Source: Candidatus Altimarinota bacterium
GTDB lineage: Bacteria; Cyanobacteriota; Cyanobacteriia; Cyanobacteriales; Microcystaceae
Direction: 5' to 3'
NCBI GenBank assembly: GCA_012031035.1
Contig: JAAUUT010000046.1
Coordinates: 1 to 37,659 of the forward strand
DNA length: 37,659 bases
This document shows positions 7,870 to 16,710 of the stretch, piece after piece. Within the stretch, counting starts at the first letter, position 1; each line of letters begins with the position of its first letter. The notes beneath the pieces are model-generated. The model saw only the letters and a list, made by a program, of their open reading frames with translations. It searched no databases and had not been told where the DNA came from. The position numbers were made by a program, and so were the translations under genes.

Positions 7870-8895
7870 ATGAAGATTCTAATTATTGGTGGAACCAATT
7901 TTATCGGCCCTCCCGTCGTGCGTCAGTTGTGCGCGATGGGACATGAAGTGACAGTTTTTAACCGAGGACAAACTCATGCAGACTTACCATCGCAAGTGAA
8001 TTATATAAAAGGCGATCGCAATAATTTAAAAGAATTTAAATTGGAATTTGAGCGTTTAGCACCTCAAATTGTGCTGGATACAATCCTGTATACCGAAGCA
8101 GACGCGAAAACATTAATGGATACTTTTCGTGGAATTGCTCAAAGAATCGTAGCTGTCAGCAGTATGGATGTTTATCGCGCCTATGACGTACTTTGGAAGC
8201 GAGAAAATGAGATTGTGCCAACACCGCTAACCGAAGACTCTCCTTTACGCCAGCACTTTTATCCTTTCCGAAATATGCCAAATCAACCATTCGATCGCAT
8301 GGAGGATTACGAAAAGATTCTCGCCGAACGAGTTGTTATGGCAGATCCAACTCTACTTGGCACAATTATACGATTGCCGATGGTGTATGGAATAGACGAT
8401 TTTCTCCATCGCTTTTATGTCTATCTCAAGCGTATGGCAGATCGTCGTCCTGTTATTTTACTAGAGGAAAGTGTCGCTCAGTGGTGCGGTTCCTATGGTT
8501 ATGTAGAAAATGTAGCACGCGCGATCGCACTAGCAGTAACTAACGAACGTGCCATTAATCGTATCTATCACGTCGCAGAAACACAAGCAATTTCTCAACT
8601 AGAATACATTCATCAGATTGGGAAAATTGTAGGTTGGCAAGGAAATGCGATCGCGCTCAATAAAGATTCTTTCCCCGCAGAATGGGAAAGCGGATTGAAT
8701 TTTAAGCAACATTGGGTTGTAGACTCGTCTCGCATTCGACAAGAATTGAATTACGAAGAAATAATTCCCGTTGACGAAGCACTTGAGAAAACAATTGCAT
8801 GGCAACTATCTAATCATCCAAACGAGCGATCGTTTTGGGAAGTTCCCTATTTGCTCGATTATGCCACCGAAGACAAGATTCTGTCTGAATTATAA
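7870..8895 (+). CDS. NAD-dependent epimerase/dehydratase (extended SDR)
   Basis: This 341-residue protein has the Rossmann motif GGTNFIGPPVVRQL at its N-terminus and the usual FNRG after the second strand, as in extended SDRs acting on nucleotide-sugars. SSMDVYRAY corresponds to the SS-x-VY catalytic-region motif. The canonical YxxxK is not clean: the best match is DYEKILAE, where Lys is at +2 rather than +4. Activity on a normal sugar-nucleotide is therefore uncertain. It may be nearer the CSP41-like branch that binds RNA, which is only a possibility. It stands alone. Confidence 0.8.
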   Translation: MKILIIGGTNFIGPPVVRQLCAMGHEVTVFNRGQTHADLPSQVNYIKGDRNNLKEFKLEFERLAPQIVLDTILYTEADAKTLMDTFRGIAQRIVAVSSMDVYRAYDVLWKRENEIVPTPLTEDSPLRQHFYPFRNMPNQPFDRMEDYEKILAERVVMADPTLLGTIIRLPMVYGIDDFLHRFYVYLKRMADRRPVILLEESVAQWCGSYGYVENVARAIALAVTNERAINRIYHVAETQAISQLEYIHQIGKIVGWQGNAIALNKDSFPAEWESGLNFKQHWVVDSSRIRQELNYEEIIPVDEALEKTIAWQLSNHPNERSFWEVPYLLDYATEDKILSEL

Positions 8896-8933
8896 ACCTG
8901 TATGTTTTGAGATTAAAAATGAGGAAATGACTG

Positions 8934-9176
8934 ATGCTTAAAATTGATTTGTTACTGAGAAACTCAAATTTTACCCTATCAGTACTGCGCAAGTCAGAAG
9001 AAGAAGCAAACGCTCTTTTTGAGAAACTTATGGCAGCTATGAATGCAGAGAAAATACAACTGCTAAAACTGACGTGCGTACGGCTTTGCCGCATGCCGGA
9101 GGCTTATCGCCATACCAAAACTAAAATTGCTATCCTCAGTAATGAAATTATCGCTATTAATTTGACTGAAAATTAG
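8934..9176 (+). CDS. Small UPF0367-like protein with an in-frame repeat insertion
   Basis: This is an 80-residue cytoplasmic protein. The N-terminal pattern (IDLLLRN...LSVLRKSEEEANALFEKLMAAM...LLKLTC) and the end (KIAILSNEIIAINL) resemble UPF0367, a small cyanobacterial family of unknown function, by recollection of family features. Between the halves is an unexpected RLCRMPEAYRH encoded by a GC-rich palindromic stretch that looks like an interspersed repeat. GAGG nine bases before ATG supports the start. Its TAG is immediately followed by the cupin ATG, so the two are one transcription unit. Family assignment is moderate. Confidence 0.6.
   Translation: MLKIDLLLRNSNFTLSVLRKSEEEANALFEKLMAAMNAEKIQLLKLTCVRLCRMPEAYRHTKTKIAILSNEIIAINLTEN
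9075..9112 (+). repeat. Short palindromic interspersed repeat inserted within the UPF0367-like gene
   Basis: The stretch contains CGGCTTTGCCG (4-bp stem, 9081-9091), GCATGC and CCGGAGGCTTATCGC. It differs in composition from the AT-rich gene around it and keeps the frame open. Such elements are common in cyanobacterial genomes. Confidence 0.5.
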
Positions 9177-9512
9177 ATGAAACAAATATTTATTGATACT
9201 AATACCGAATCCTGGCACGATTTAGAGTTCCTTCCTGGCACTCAAATATTACCGTTAGCCGAACCCGTACCGCAAGGTTCTATTCATCGATTGCAAATGG
9301 CTGCGGGTACTGTAATTCCCGTTCACATTCATCCTTGCGATGAATATGTTTATGTTCTTGAAGGAACAATTCAAACAGGCGAAAAAGAATGCCAAGCTGG
9401 AATCTTTTGGTTTACGCCAGCCAATACTAAAAATGGTCCTCATAAAGCAATTACCAACGTAGAAATTTTCACAATTCGGTTGGGTAAAATGGGGAATTTT
9501 GAAGGATTTTAG
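9177..9512 (+). CDS. Cupin-domain protein
   Basis: This 111-residue single-domain cupin has motif 1 VHIHPCDEYVYVLEG (H-x-H, then Glu) and a motif 2-like AGIFWFTPANTKNGPH. Both His of motif 1, the Glu and the motif 2 His are present, so it can probably bind a metal. Function in such small cupins ranges from sugar isomerases to binding proteins and cannot be assigned. The ATG directly follows the stop codon of the upstream gene, and the ClpP-family gene begins 17 nt downstream, so the three may form an operon. Confidence 0.85.
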   Translation: MKQIFIDTNTESWHDLEFLPGTQILPLAEPVPQGSIHRLQMAAGTVIPVHIHPCDEYVYVLEGTIQTGEKECQAGIFWFTPANTKNGPHKAITNVEIFTIRLGKMGNFEGF

Positions 9513-9529
9513 TAAACTTTTAACTCTAG

Positions 9530-10129
9530 ATGATATTAACTATGAATATGGAGCGAATCTTTTTCAAGAAAAACAATGACGAGCCAAATCTCGATATTTA
9601 TTCTCATTTGCTGATACAGAGAATTATTTTTTTAAAAGACGAATTAACGGAAGAAATAGCGAATACAATCGTTGCTCAAATGTTGTTTCTTGATGCTGAA
9701 GATTCGGATAAAGATATTACCCTTCTCATTAACAATTTTGGCGGTTCGACGATGGCAGCAATGACAGTTTATGATGCCATAAATCAAATTCGTCCTGATA
9801 TCTGTACGGTTTGTATGGGAACTGCTGCGGCGATGGGTGCATTTTTACTTTCTTGTGGAACTAAAGGAAAAAGATACGCTCTCCCCAACGCTCGTATTAC
9901 CCTTCGTCAACCGTCAGGAAAAGCTGAAGGACGAGCAAGCGATATCGAGGTAGCAGCAAGAGAAATTATGTATCTTAGAGAATCAATTAATAAAATACTC
10001 GCTGAAAATACAGGGCGATCGCAACAACAAATCGATCGCGACACGCAACGAGATTTTATTATGAGTGCCGAGGAAGCAAAAGCCTATGGATTAATTGATA
10101 ATATAGTCACAAAACCACCAATAAGCTAA
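9530..10129 (+). CDS. Catalytically dead ClpP-family protein (ClpR-like)
   Basis: This 199-residue protein has the ClpP fold throughout (INNFGGSTMAAMTVYDAI, GTAAAMGAFLLSCGTKGKRYALPNARI, DRDTQRDFIMSAEEAKAYGLID). In active ClpP the elbow reads AASMGA; here it is AAAMGA, so the nucleophile is Ala101. The His of the MIHQP motif is Arg126 (TLRQP). The Asp of the triad is kept. It is thus a pseudo-protease that probably acts as a structural ring subunit, like ClpR, the inactive partner of cyanobacterial ClpP3. It may be ClpR itself or a further paralogue. No strong RBS is seen and ATGs at 9542 and 9548 are alternative starts. Confidence 0.85.
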   Translation: MILTMNMERIFFKKNNDEPNLDIYSHLLIQRIIFLKDELTEEIANTIVAQMLFLDAEDSDKDITLLINNFGGSTMAAMTVYDAINQIRPDICTVCMGTAAAMGAFLLSCGTKGKRYALPNARITLRQPSGKAEGRASDIEVAAREIMYLRESINKILAENTGRSQQQIDRDTQRDFIMSAEEAKAYGLIDNIVTKPPIS

Positions 10130-10215
10130 AAAACATTTTAATAACACATTGAACGCTGTCGCAACATATCTCGTCTTTACTTTTGAACTCCTAATTTTTA
10201 TTATTCATAATTCGA

Positions 10216-10236
10216 CTGATTACTGATTACTGATAA
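10216..10236 (+). repeat. Heptameric short tandem repeat (CTGATTA)
   Basis: CTGATTA, CTGATTA, CTGATAA lie in tandem in the spacer before the ABC transporter genes. They have the same 7-bp period as other spacers in the window. Confidence 0.7.
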
Positions 10237-10258
10237 GGCGATCGCGTCTCTATTATCT

Positions 10259-11171
10259 ATGAAAGCACTGGAAGCCCAAAATCTTAAAAAAAACTTTTCG
10301 CAGAGGGAATCAAATTGTAGAAGCTGTCAAGGATATTTCTTTGACGATGTTTCCTGGAGACGTACTAGCTTTTCTCGGCCCTAATGGAGCGGGGAAGACG
10401 ACGAGTATTAAAATGATGGCAGGATTAATTGAACCAGATGCAGGTTGGGTAAAAATTGTCGGAGAAGATCCCCATCGTAACCCAGCCGCCTTGCAAAATT
10501 TAGGTGCAGTGTTAGAAGGAAATCGCAATGTTTATTGGCCGCTAACTCCTGAAGAAAATTTAGAATATTTTGGCGTATTAAAAGCACGTAAATCGGGAAT
10601 CAATCTTTTAGAAAAATTTGGATTGATGCACAAACGTCGCACCCCCGTTCAAAATCTTTCGAGAGGGATGCAACAAAAAGTAGCTTTTGCAGTTGCTTTA
10701 ATTCATCAACCCCAACTTTTATTATTAGACGAACCCACTTTAGGATTGGATGTAGAAGCAACAGAAGATGTTAAAGTTCTCGTGCGAGAAATTGCTGCTT
10801 CTGGTTGTGCAATTTTATTAACAACTCACCAACTCGCGATCGCAGAAGAACTTGCACGTAGAATCATCATTATTCAGCAAGGAGAAATTTTAGCCGAAGC
10901 AAGTACTCAAGAACTCATTCAAAAGTTTTCTCAGACAGCTTACACAATTGAAATGGAAGAGATATTAGATCCTATAAGGATTGTAGAGTTAGAAAAAATT
11001 GGCATAAATATTCAAGAAGAAAAAATCGTTCAAATTAATAATCCCGATCTAATCTACCAAGTCTTTAATATTCTCAACCCATTACCCATACAAAGCGTAA
11101 ACAAAGGACAAGTCGATCTCACAGAAATTTTTCTACAGATAATTAGAGAAGGAAAAAATAGAAATGTTTGA
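10259..11171 (+). CDS. ABC-2 type transporter ATP-binding protein (frameshift near N-terminus)
   Basis: This is the ATPase of an ABC-2 exporter (DrrA-like). Walker A GPNGAGKTT, signature LSRGMQQKVAFA, Walker B LLLLDEPT and an H-loop TTHQ are all visible, followed by a DrrA-type C-terminal extension. The natural N-terminus, from ATG 10259, reads MKALEAQNLKK and continues in another frame as TFRRGNQIVEAVKDISL. A run of eight A (10286-10293) would need to be seven to join them. Without correction, translation could start only at TTG 10341, losing about 27 residues before Walker A. The gene overlaps the permease by 8 nt. Confidence 0.85.
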
Positions 11172-11937
11172 ATTATTTTTAGGCGAGTTGCGTCGAAGTT
11201 GGATTCAGTTTCGTCGCTATCCATTTGATTCTTTAGGCTTAATTATTATTACTACTTTTATTTTTTTTGGACTTTTTCTCAGCGCTCGTTACATCGCAGG
11301 AGATACATTTAAGTTAGGAGAAAGACTTGATTCAGTTGTTATAGGTTACGTTCTTTGGACTTTGGTTTTATATATCTTAAGTGACATTTCTGGCGGCATA
11401 CAACTGGGCGCGCAAACTGGTACCCTAGAACAACTTTTTCTCTCACGATTTGGTGCTATCAAAGTGTTTTTAATGCGATCGCTAGCAGAACTAACCATTC
11501 ATCTACTCATCATTCTAGGCAGTCTAATAGCAATTATGTTATTTACTGGTAGCCGTTTGAGCTTTCCTCCAGTTTTAGTGTTACCGTTTGTTACCTTGTT
11601 GCTAGGAGCTTATGGCATTGCTTTTGCATTAGGAGGATTAGCTTTATTACTCAAGCGCGTCCAAAATTTGTTTTCCATTATTCAATTTTTACCCTTATTT
11701 TTACTTTCAACTCCCCTAGAAACTTGGAAACCGCCACTTAATATTTTGGCACAACTACTCCCATTCACAACCGGTGCAGGAATTTTACGCGATTTGATGG
11801 CACGAAATGAAAGTTTAAATTTAACAAAATTGGCGATCGCGTTTATCAATGGATTGCTGTATTTCGGAGTAGGATTATTTTTATTTCGTTTGGCAGAACG
11901 TAAAACCAAGCAGCAAGGAATGCTGGGAGGATATTAA
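11164..11937 (+). CDS. ABC-2 type transporter permease
   Basis: This 257-residue inner-membrane protein has about six hydrophobic segments, starting with SLGLIIITTFIFFGLFL near residue 25 and ending with FINGLLYFGVGLFLF near the C-terminus. This fits the ABC-2 permease pattern, and it is the partner of the ATPase it overlaps. Together they form a simple exporter with no binding protein. The cargo (lipid, polysaccharide, antibiotic or peptide) is unknown. It is 12 kb from the peptide cluster, and nothing ties it to those peptides. Confidence 0.85.
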   Translation: MFELFLGELRRSWIQFRRYPFDSLGLIIITTFIFFGLFLSARYIAGDTFKLGERLDSVVIGYVLWTLVLYILSDISGGIQLGAQTGTLEQLFLSRFGAIKVFLMRSLAELTIHLLIILGSLIAIMLFTGSRLSFPPVLVLPFVTLLLGAYGIAFALGGLALLLKRVQNLFSIIQFLPLFLLSTPLETWKPPLNILAQLLPFTTGAGILRDLMARNESLNLTKLAIAFINGLLYFGVGLFLFRLAERKTKQQGMLGGY

Positions 11938-11988
11938 TTTAACTATGACTGCTCAAATAAATGATGAAAAATTAGCCTAAGAAAGGAC

Positions 11989-12010
11989 AAGCTCGCCCAA
12001 AGCCGAGCTT
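11989..12010 (+). terminator. Possible hairpin after the ABC-2 operon
   Basis: AAGCTCG and CGAGCTT form a 7-bp stem around an 8-nt loop, about 50 nt after the permease stop. There is no T-run after it, so it may be a weak or Rho-type end, or only an mRNA 3' stabiliser. Confidence 0.35.
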
Positions 12011-12149
12011 CAATCGTCATTTATTAATCATTTACCAATCTAAAATTAATCGAAGATTTATCTTTAAATAATCATTTGTTAAAGTTTATTCTACATAGTA
12101 TGAATGACCGAATATTAAATCAATAACAATAGCAACTAAGACTATTTAA

Positions 12150-13577
12150 ATGTATTCTCCTATACGTAGGATGAAATTATTGACAACCTTTTTATTGTCA
12201 ATAATTTTTGTGATGGTTTCTAATATTTTTTATTTTAACACTGCTCCAGATAGCTCGTTGTCTTTACTATCTCTGCCAACTGCTAATCTCTATTTTTTTA
12301 AGACAGAACTACCTGGCATTGCTTTGCTTAATTTGACTGCTTCTACATTAGAAAGTACAGAAACTTTTTCAAAGAAAAATTTAGCAGTAGTTATAACAAT
12401 TCTGTTAGATCGCAAATACAATCAAGATATTGTTTTATTTAAAGGTCAAAAACAGTTTACTTATCAAGTTTCTTTGGGTTCTGTAAATTCAGGAAAACAT
12501 ACAGTTGAGGCAATATTTGCTCCTAAAAAATCTTCAATTGAGGCAAGAGGAGCCAAGATTAAAAACTTTGTCGTCAACGTCATTCCCGATCGATCTCCCC
12601 AAGCACTTATCTATCAATACTCGCCAATTCTCTACGGTCGAAATCTCTCAAAAGTTTCTGGAACTTATGAAAATAACTATACCGATATTCCTCTACTGAT
12701 GTACCATACCATCAACAAAGAGCCAGATGGCAACACCACCATTAAATACACGGTAATTTGGTCGAATGAGGATGGCGGTACGAGTACCCCAGCATTGATG
12801 GCGCAATGGGGACGCACGACCGATATTGAATGGATCTATCAGGTGACGCTCGATCCACTGGGCAATATTGTTTCTGAAGCTTATCACGGGTTTGCTCATC
12901 TACCACTTCCTTTTATTGGCTCCAAAGAAGGAAAGCATCCTTTGTTAGTAACCGCTACCATTAATAATGTAATGATGCCCGTAATCGTTGCTAACTATTC
13001 AACGGGTTATCGATTTTTTCTCGATCCTTCGCCAACTTTGCCTCAGAATCGTTCCCGCGAAGCAATAATGGATGTAAATCCCTGGATTTATTCAGTGATG
13101 GTACGGGAGTTATTTAAAGAAGGTAAAATCGAAGCGATCGCCAATCCTAATACGCCTGAAGTATCCGATCCGCGCAACTATCTTTATTTGGAAATAGACA
13201 AAACCACTATGCAATCGCAAGGTTTATGGGAAAATAGGGTAGGAGTAGCGCTCGCCGTTAAACTCAAAAAAGATTCCCAATGGTACGCATCCCATCATCA
13301 TATTCCTGAATGGTCGATTCAACGCGATCGCTCTGCTGCTACTACCGTTGAATTGCCTTTAGGTACTACCAGAGATGATATTGAAGCGATTAAAGCGATC
13401 GCCATTCCCCTTGGTTGGACTGTATCCAATCCCTATAAGATTGCGCTGACAAAAATTAATCGTGCTTTTTTCCTCGATAATAACTACTTGCCTCAACAGT
13501 CATTTATCGATTGGAGAGGTGAAATTATACTTACCTCGGAGCATCCAGAAGCGATCGTTATAAAAGCTTATCCATGA
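12150..13577 (+). CDS. Large exported protein of unknown function
   Basis: This 475-residue protein has an N-terminal hydrophobic segment (LLTTFLLSIIFVMVSNIFYF), either a signal peptide or a membrane anchor. Residues 40-150 look beta-rich. The main domain, from about residue 155, contains the segments YSPILYGR, TDIPLLMYHTI and YTVIWSNEDGG. A His cluster (SHHHIPEWS) lies near residue 390. I do not recognise the family with certainty; faint resemblance to Vps62-related proteins is not enough to name it. A second start at MKLL (12171) is possible. The last 20 nt overlap the end of cpcE on the other strand. Confidence 0.6.
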   Translation: MYSPIRRMKLLTTFLLSIIFVMVSNIFYFNTAPDSSLSLLSLPTANLYFFKTELPGIALLNLTASTLESTETFSKKNLAVVITILLDRKYNQDIVLFKGQKQFTYQVSLGSVNSGKHTVEAIFAPKKSSIEARGAKIKNFVVNVIPDRSPQALIYQYSPILYGRNLSKVSGTYENNYTDIPLLMYHTINKEPDGNTTIKYTVIWSNEDGGTSTPALMAQWGRTTDIEWIYQVTLDPLGNIVSEAYHGFAHLPLPFIGSKEGKHPLLVTATINNVMMPVIVANYSTGYRFFLDPSPTLPQNRSREAIMDVNPWIYSVMVRELFKEGKIEAIANPNTPEVSDPRNYLYLEIDKTTMQSQGLWENRVGVALAVKLKKDSQWYASHHHIPEWSIQRDRSAATTVELPLGTTRDDIEAIKAIAIPLGWTVSNPYKIALTKINRAFFLDNNYLPQQSFIDWRGEIILTSEHPEAIVIKAYP

Positions 13578-14415
13578 GCATCATGACTTGAATGCTTTCA
13601 TCAGACAAAACAGATTCTGTTGGTTGATTTTGTAGGTGTGTTTCTAATAATCCTTTGAGAGAAATCAGTTTTAAGCTATTCTCTGCTAGCGTATCCGCGA
13701 TCGCAACCGCCGCTGGTAAATACCCGATCGCTCCTAAATCTATTAAAGCCGATCGCCTCAATTGTAGATCGTCTTGTTGCAAAGCATTGGCTAAACGTTC
13801 TCCATAAATAGCATTTCCTGTCAACTGATACATCGCCCGCGCTGCTGCATATTGAACTTTTTCGACGAAATGTTCTAAAAACGGTTCTATCTGCGAAATC
13901 GCATCTGTTGCTTGTAGAGTTCCTAATGCCTCGATAATGGCTTCGTAGGGCTGGACTAAATGGGGTTTGCCGGGATATTGTACGGCTGCTTGTAGGCTCC
14001 CGTCTAACAATTTTATCAGTGGGGAAATAGCCGAGCGATCGCCGAGCATTTCTAACGCTTGGGCGGCAGATTCCCTGACGTAGTAATCCTCGCACTTTAA
14101 GCATTGAATTAAGGGAAAAACAGCTTGGCGATCGCCTAATTTTCCCAATGCCGTTGCTGCATTTCTGCGTAAGGGATAGCCGCCATCGGGGGTTCTATCC
14201 GTCTCATCTTCTAGGGCTTCGATTAAAGTCGCGATCGCTTCGGGTTCCTTGACGCGAAAGCGTCCTAGCCACCAAGCTGCATAATAACGCGCTCCAGTGT
14301 CTTCACGTTGTTTGAGATTGGCGATCGCGCTTTCGACGGTTAAAGACGGATTATCGGCAGATGAAACACCTGCCGATGAGTTGTCAAAATTTTGGTTGGA
14401 ATCTAATTCCATCAC
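13558..14415 (-). CDS. cpcE: Phycocyanin alpha-subunit phycocyanobilin lyase, CpcE subunit
   Basis: This 285-residue HEAT-repeat protein is one half of the CpcE/CpcF lyase that attaches phycocyanobilin to Cys84 of CpcA. Repeats are visible from RYYAAWWLGRFRVKEPEAIATLIEALEDETDRT through GYPLRRNAATALGKLGDRQAV to the C-terminus, matching CpcE closely. Start: GTG 14415 or ATG 14412, four to seven bases after cpcD, so it is translated with the operon. CpcF, which normally follows, is missing: a convergent gene overlaps the 3' end by 20 nt. CpcF must be encoded elsewhere if the lyase works. Confidence 0.93.
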   Translation of the reverse strand: MMELDSNQNFDNSSAGVSSADNPSLTVESAIANLKQREDTGARYYAAWWLGRFRVKEPEAIATLIEALEDETDRTPDGGYPLRRNAATALGKLGDRQAVFPLIQCLKCEDYYVRESAAQALEMLGDRSAISPLIKLLDGSLQAAVQYPGKPHLVQPYEAIIEALGTLQATDAISQIEPFLEHFVEKVQYAAARAMYQLTGNAIYGERLANALQQDDLQLRRSALIDLGAIGYLPAAVAIADTLAENSLKLISLKGLLETHLQNQPTESVLSDESIQVMMLMDKLL

Positions 14416-14419
14416 CGCA

Positions 14420-14671
14420 TTAATTCTCTGATGCCGAATCAGAGGTCAAAGGTTTGATATTAACAATTGTGCCACCCATGCGAAGAATCCGTTGCATTTC
14501 TTGATTCATACGCTTGTAGGGGACTTTAATAAATACGCTGTCGCTGGAGCGAAACTGATAGTTGTTGCTATCATTTTCTATATTTTGCCGCAAACCTGTT
14601 ACTTCATACACAAAAACGCGGCTATTTGAGGAGTTATCGGCAGCATTAACGATTGCAGATTGACCGAGCAT
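14420..14671 (-). CDS. cpcD: Phycobilisome rod-capping linker CpcD
   Basis: This 83-residue protein is a single CpcD-type linker domain (RVFVYEVTGLRQ...VFIKVPYKRMNQEMQRILRMGGTIVNIKPL) that closes the distal end of phycocyanin rods. The length is normal. AAGGAAAAA stands upstream of the ATG. It is 4 nt from cpcE and 195 nt after the second cpcC; the spacer holds a heptameric repeat, so it may be read from the operon at lower level. Confidence 0.95.
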   Translation of the reverse strand: MLGQSAIVNAADNSSNSRVFVYEVTGLRQNIENDSNNYQFRSSDSVFIKVPYKRMNQEMQRILRMGGTIVNIKPLTSDSASEN

Positions 14672-14835
14672 ATTTTCGATTTTTCCTTAATTTGTGTTTA
14701 AAAAGTAGTAGCGATTGGCGATCGGCGACTGTAAAGATCGGAAAATTTACCGCGATCGCCTGTTTGCCAATTTTATCCAATTGAATTAAAAAACGGATAT
14801 AGTTAATCGGCTATCAGTCACCAGCTACTAAACCA

Positions 14836-14849
14836 CTGATAACTGATAA
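14836..14849 (+). repeat. Heptameric short tandem repeat in the cpcC-cpcD spacer
   Basis: CTGATAA occurs twice in tandem, followed by a degenerate CTAATCC. It lies within the phycocyanin operon between the second cpcC and cpcD. Confidence 0.55.
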
Positions 14850-14866
14850 CTAATCCCCAATCACTT

Positions 14867-15742
14867 TTACAGGCTAGCAGGAGTAATACTCGCGACTTTG
14901 CCACCTTGACGGTTAATTTGTTCTAAGGTGCTGTTGAGTTGTTCGTAAGAAACAAAGAAAGCTTTGCTTCCCCGACGAACTCTGGGATATCCCGCCCCAG
15001 TCATTCCCGCAACTTCGATGCGGTAGATTTTGCTTTCCGAACCGAAGGGAAGAGAACCGCCCAATGCTTTGGTTGGGGTTGTTCCTACGCCCAAGTTACG
15101 AGATCTCGAAGCCTTATAGGTATTTCCGGGTGAAACCACCGCAGAAGCCGTATTTTGACCGAGTTCGCCTGCTAAACGAGGGCTGCCGCCGCCTAGTTGC
15201 GAGCGATCGCTGTTAGCGTAGCCGCGATAGAGGCGGAACATGCGGGTAAATCCTACGGTTTTTTGTCCGGTTTGCGTTTCAAAACCGCGATAGTAAGGAA
15301 CGATATTTTCTCCAAAGCTTTCTATATACTCTTCTGAATCGATATAAGAATCGATATCAGCCTCGTATCCTTGAGTTTCATACAAATCGAGGTGATAGAC
15401 AAACTCTGACTCGTCGTAAGGCGCGCGACCCAATAGGTGCTTGATATTCAGTTCGATTGTCCGAGTTTGGAAATTGTTATAGAAAAACTTGGATTTATAA
15501 AGTTCTGATTTGGCGACGGCGCGGACGAATTCGCGCACGCTAATCGAGCCGTTGCACAGAAGCGATTCTGCGCTTTTTATGCGCTCGGAATCCATGATGT
15601 AGTCGTTGCCTAATACCTGACGATAGACGGCGCGAATGACGGCTTGAGCGTCATCTTGCGACCAATTTGGGCGTAATTCTACGGGAGAAGCACCGTCAAA
15701 TGCCGATGTCCCCAAGCGAGATGCTGCTACGGTAATAGCCAC
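14867..15742 (-). CDS. cpcC: Phycobilisome rod linker, phycocyanin-associated (second CpcC)
   Basis: This 291-residue protein places phycocyanin hexamers in the peripheral rod. It has a PBS_linker_poly domain (about residues 20-190, with [20 protein letters not shown] and [18 protein letters not shown]) and a C-terminal CpcD-like domain ([20 protein letters not shown] to the end). It is a paralogue of the neighbouring cpcC, giving two rod linkers for different rod positions. The start is GTG 15742 with AAGGAG eight bases upstream. It is 36 nt from the previous gene and clearly co-transcribed. Confidence 0.95.
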   Translation of the reverse strand: MAITVAASRLGTSAFDGASPVELRPNWSQDDAQAVIRAVYRQVLGNDYIMDSERIKSAESLLCNGSISVREFVRAVAKSELYKSKFFYNNFQTRTIELNIKHLLGRAPYDESEFVYHLDLYETQGYEADIDSYIDSEEYIESFGENIVPYYRGFETQTGQKTVGFTRMFRLYRGYANSDRSQLGGGSPRLAGELGQNTASAVVSPGNTYKASRSRNLGVGTTPTKALGGSLPFGSESKIYRIEVAGMTGAGYPRVRRGSKAFFVSYEQLNSTLEQINRQGGKVASITPASL

Positions 15743-15778
15743 TTACAATTCTCCTTTTTAAAACCAAATTAACTTTAG

Positions 15779-16597
15779 TTATGCTTGTGCGATGCTAGTT
15801 ACTTTGCCGCCCTGACGGTTTATTTGTTGTAATTTTTCAGACAACTGTTCGTAGGGTACTAAGTATTCTTGATTGCTTTGTCGGATTCTTGCCATACGCC
15901 CTGCGTTAGGGGCTTGCACGACTCGTACTCGATAGAAATGTCCGCGACTGCCGCCCCCGATGCCAGCTAGGGCTTCTTGAGAAGAACCGATGCGGACTGG
16001 CGAAGCTGTATTTTGAGAAACTTCTCGCACTAGTTTGGATGTTTTGATGCCACTGGCGCGATCGCTACTGGCATATCCGCGATAGATTTGGAAGATACGG
16101 CTAAAGCCAACGGTTTTTTGATTGCGTTGAGTCGCAAATCCTCGATAATAGGGGACGATTGACTCGCCAAAATTTTCTTGGTACTCTTGAGAATCTAGAT
16201 AAGAGTCGATCTCAGCTTCATAACCTTTCTGGTTATACAGATCGGTATGATAAGCAATCTCGGCGCGATCGTAGATAGCTCGCCCTAATAGATGCTTATA
16301 GTTCAACTCGATAAAGCGATTCTGCGGGTTAGAGTAGAAAAACTTTTCTTTATAAATCTCCGAGAGTGCCAAGGCGCGAACAAAGTCTCTGACATTGATA
16401 TCGCCATTACGCAGTAAAGATTCAGCGCTCGTTAGCCGTTCGTTTGACATCAGGTGGTCGTTTCCCATTACCTGACGATAAGCAGCACGGATGACGATTT
16501 CAATATCTTCCTCGGTTGCGTTGGGACGTAGTTCGACGGGCGACGCTGCTGCGTAAGGTTCAAATCCTAGCCGTTGGGCTGCTGTTAAACTGGTCAT
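15779..16597 (-). CDS. cpcC: Phycobilisome rod linker, phycocyanin-associated (first CpcC)
   Basis: This 272-residue rod linker has the same two domains: PBS_linker_poly (residues about 15-175, with [20 protein letters not shown] and [18 protein letters not shown]) and the C-terminal CpcD-like part ([20 protein letters not shown] to the end). The frame is open to 16642, but the start is MTSLTAAQ at 16597, six bases after AGGAGGC. It is separated from cpcA by a strong hairpin, so full-length transcripts probably give it less message than cpcBA. Confidence 0.95.
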   Translation of the reverse strand: MTSLTAAQRLGFEPYAAASPVELRPNATEEDIEIVIRAAYRQVMGNDHLMSNERLTSAESLLRNGDINVRDFVRALALSEIYKEKFFYSNPQNRFIELNYKHLLGRAIYDRAEIAYHTDLYNQKGYEAEIDSYLDSQEYQENFGESIVPYYRGFATQRNQKTVGFSRIFQIYRGYASSDRASGIKTSKLVREVSQNTASPVRIGSSQEALAGIGGGSRGHFYRVRVVQAPNAGRMARIRQSNQEYLVPYEQLSEKLQQINRQGGKVTSIAQA

Positions 16598-16627
16598 TTT
16601 GCCTCCTAGCCTTTTTTTAAATAACAA

Positions 16628-16687
16628 GACCCGGAGAGGCAACCGATTGCTAACTCTATTGCTAACAACCCCCCGCCTTTCCGGGTC
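16628..16687 (-). terminator. cpcA-cpcC intergenic hairpin (partial terminator / mRNA 3' stabiliser)
   Basis: GACCCGGAGAGGC (16628-16640) pairs with GCCTTTCCGGGTC (16675-16687): 12 of 13 positions match, with a 34-nt loop. On the transcribed strand an AT-rich stretch follows, but no strong U-run. A GC-rich hairpin here is typical of cpc operons, where it keeps the cpcBA message abundant relative to the linkers. Confidence 0.75.
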
Positions 16688-16710
16688 AAAAGGAGCTTAT
16701 GGAGCTTAGA

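Noticed and set aside
10286-10293. Programmed frameshift in the ABC ATPase
   Set aside because: The A8 run could slip, but the same kind of indel occurs in five other genes, so sequencing error is the simpler explanation.
10259-11937. ABC-2 transporter as exporter of the peptide cluster
   Set aside because: It lacks a C39 peptidase domain, is 12 kb away on the other strand and its promoter region lacks the shared palindrome.
11944-11979. An 11-codon ORF after the ABC permease
   Set aside because: Too short and without a ribosome binding site; no evidence of translation.
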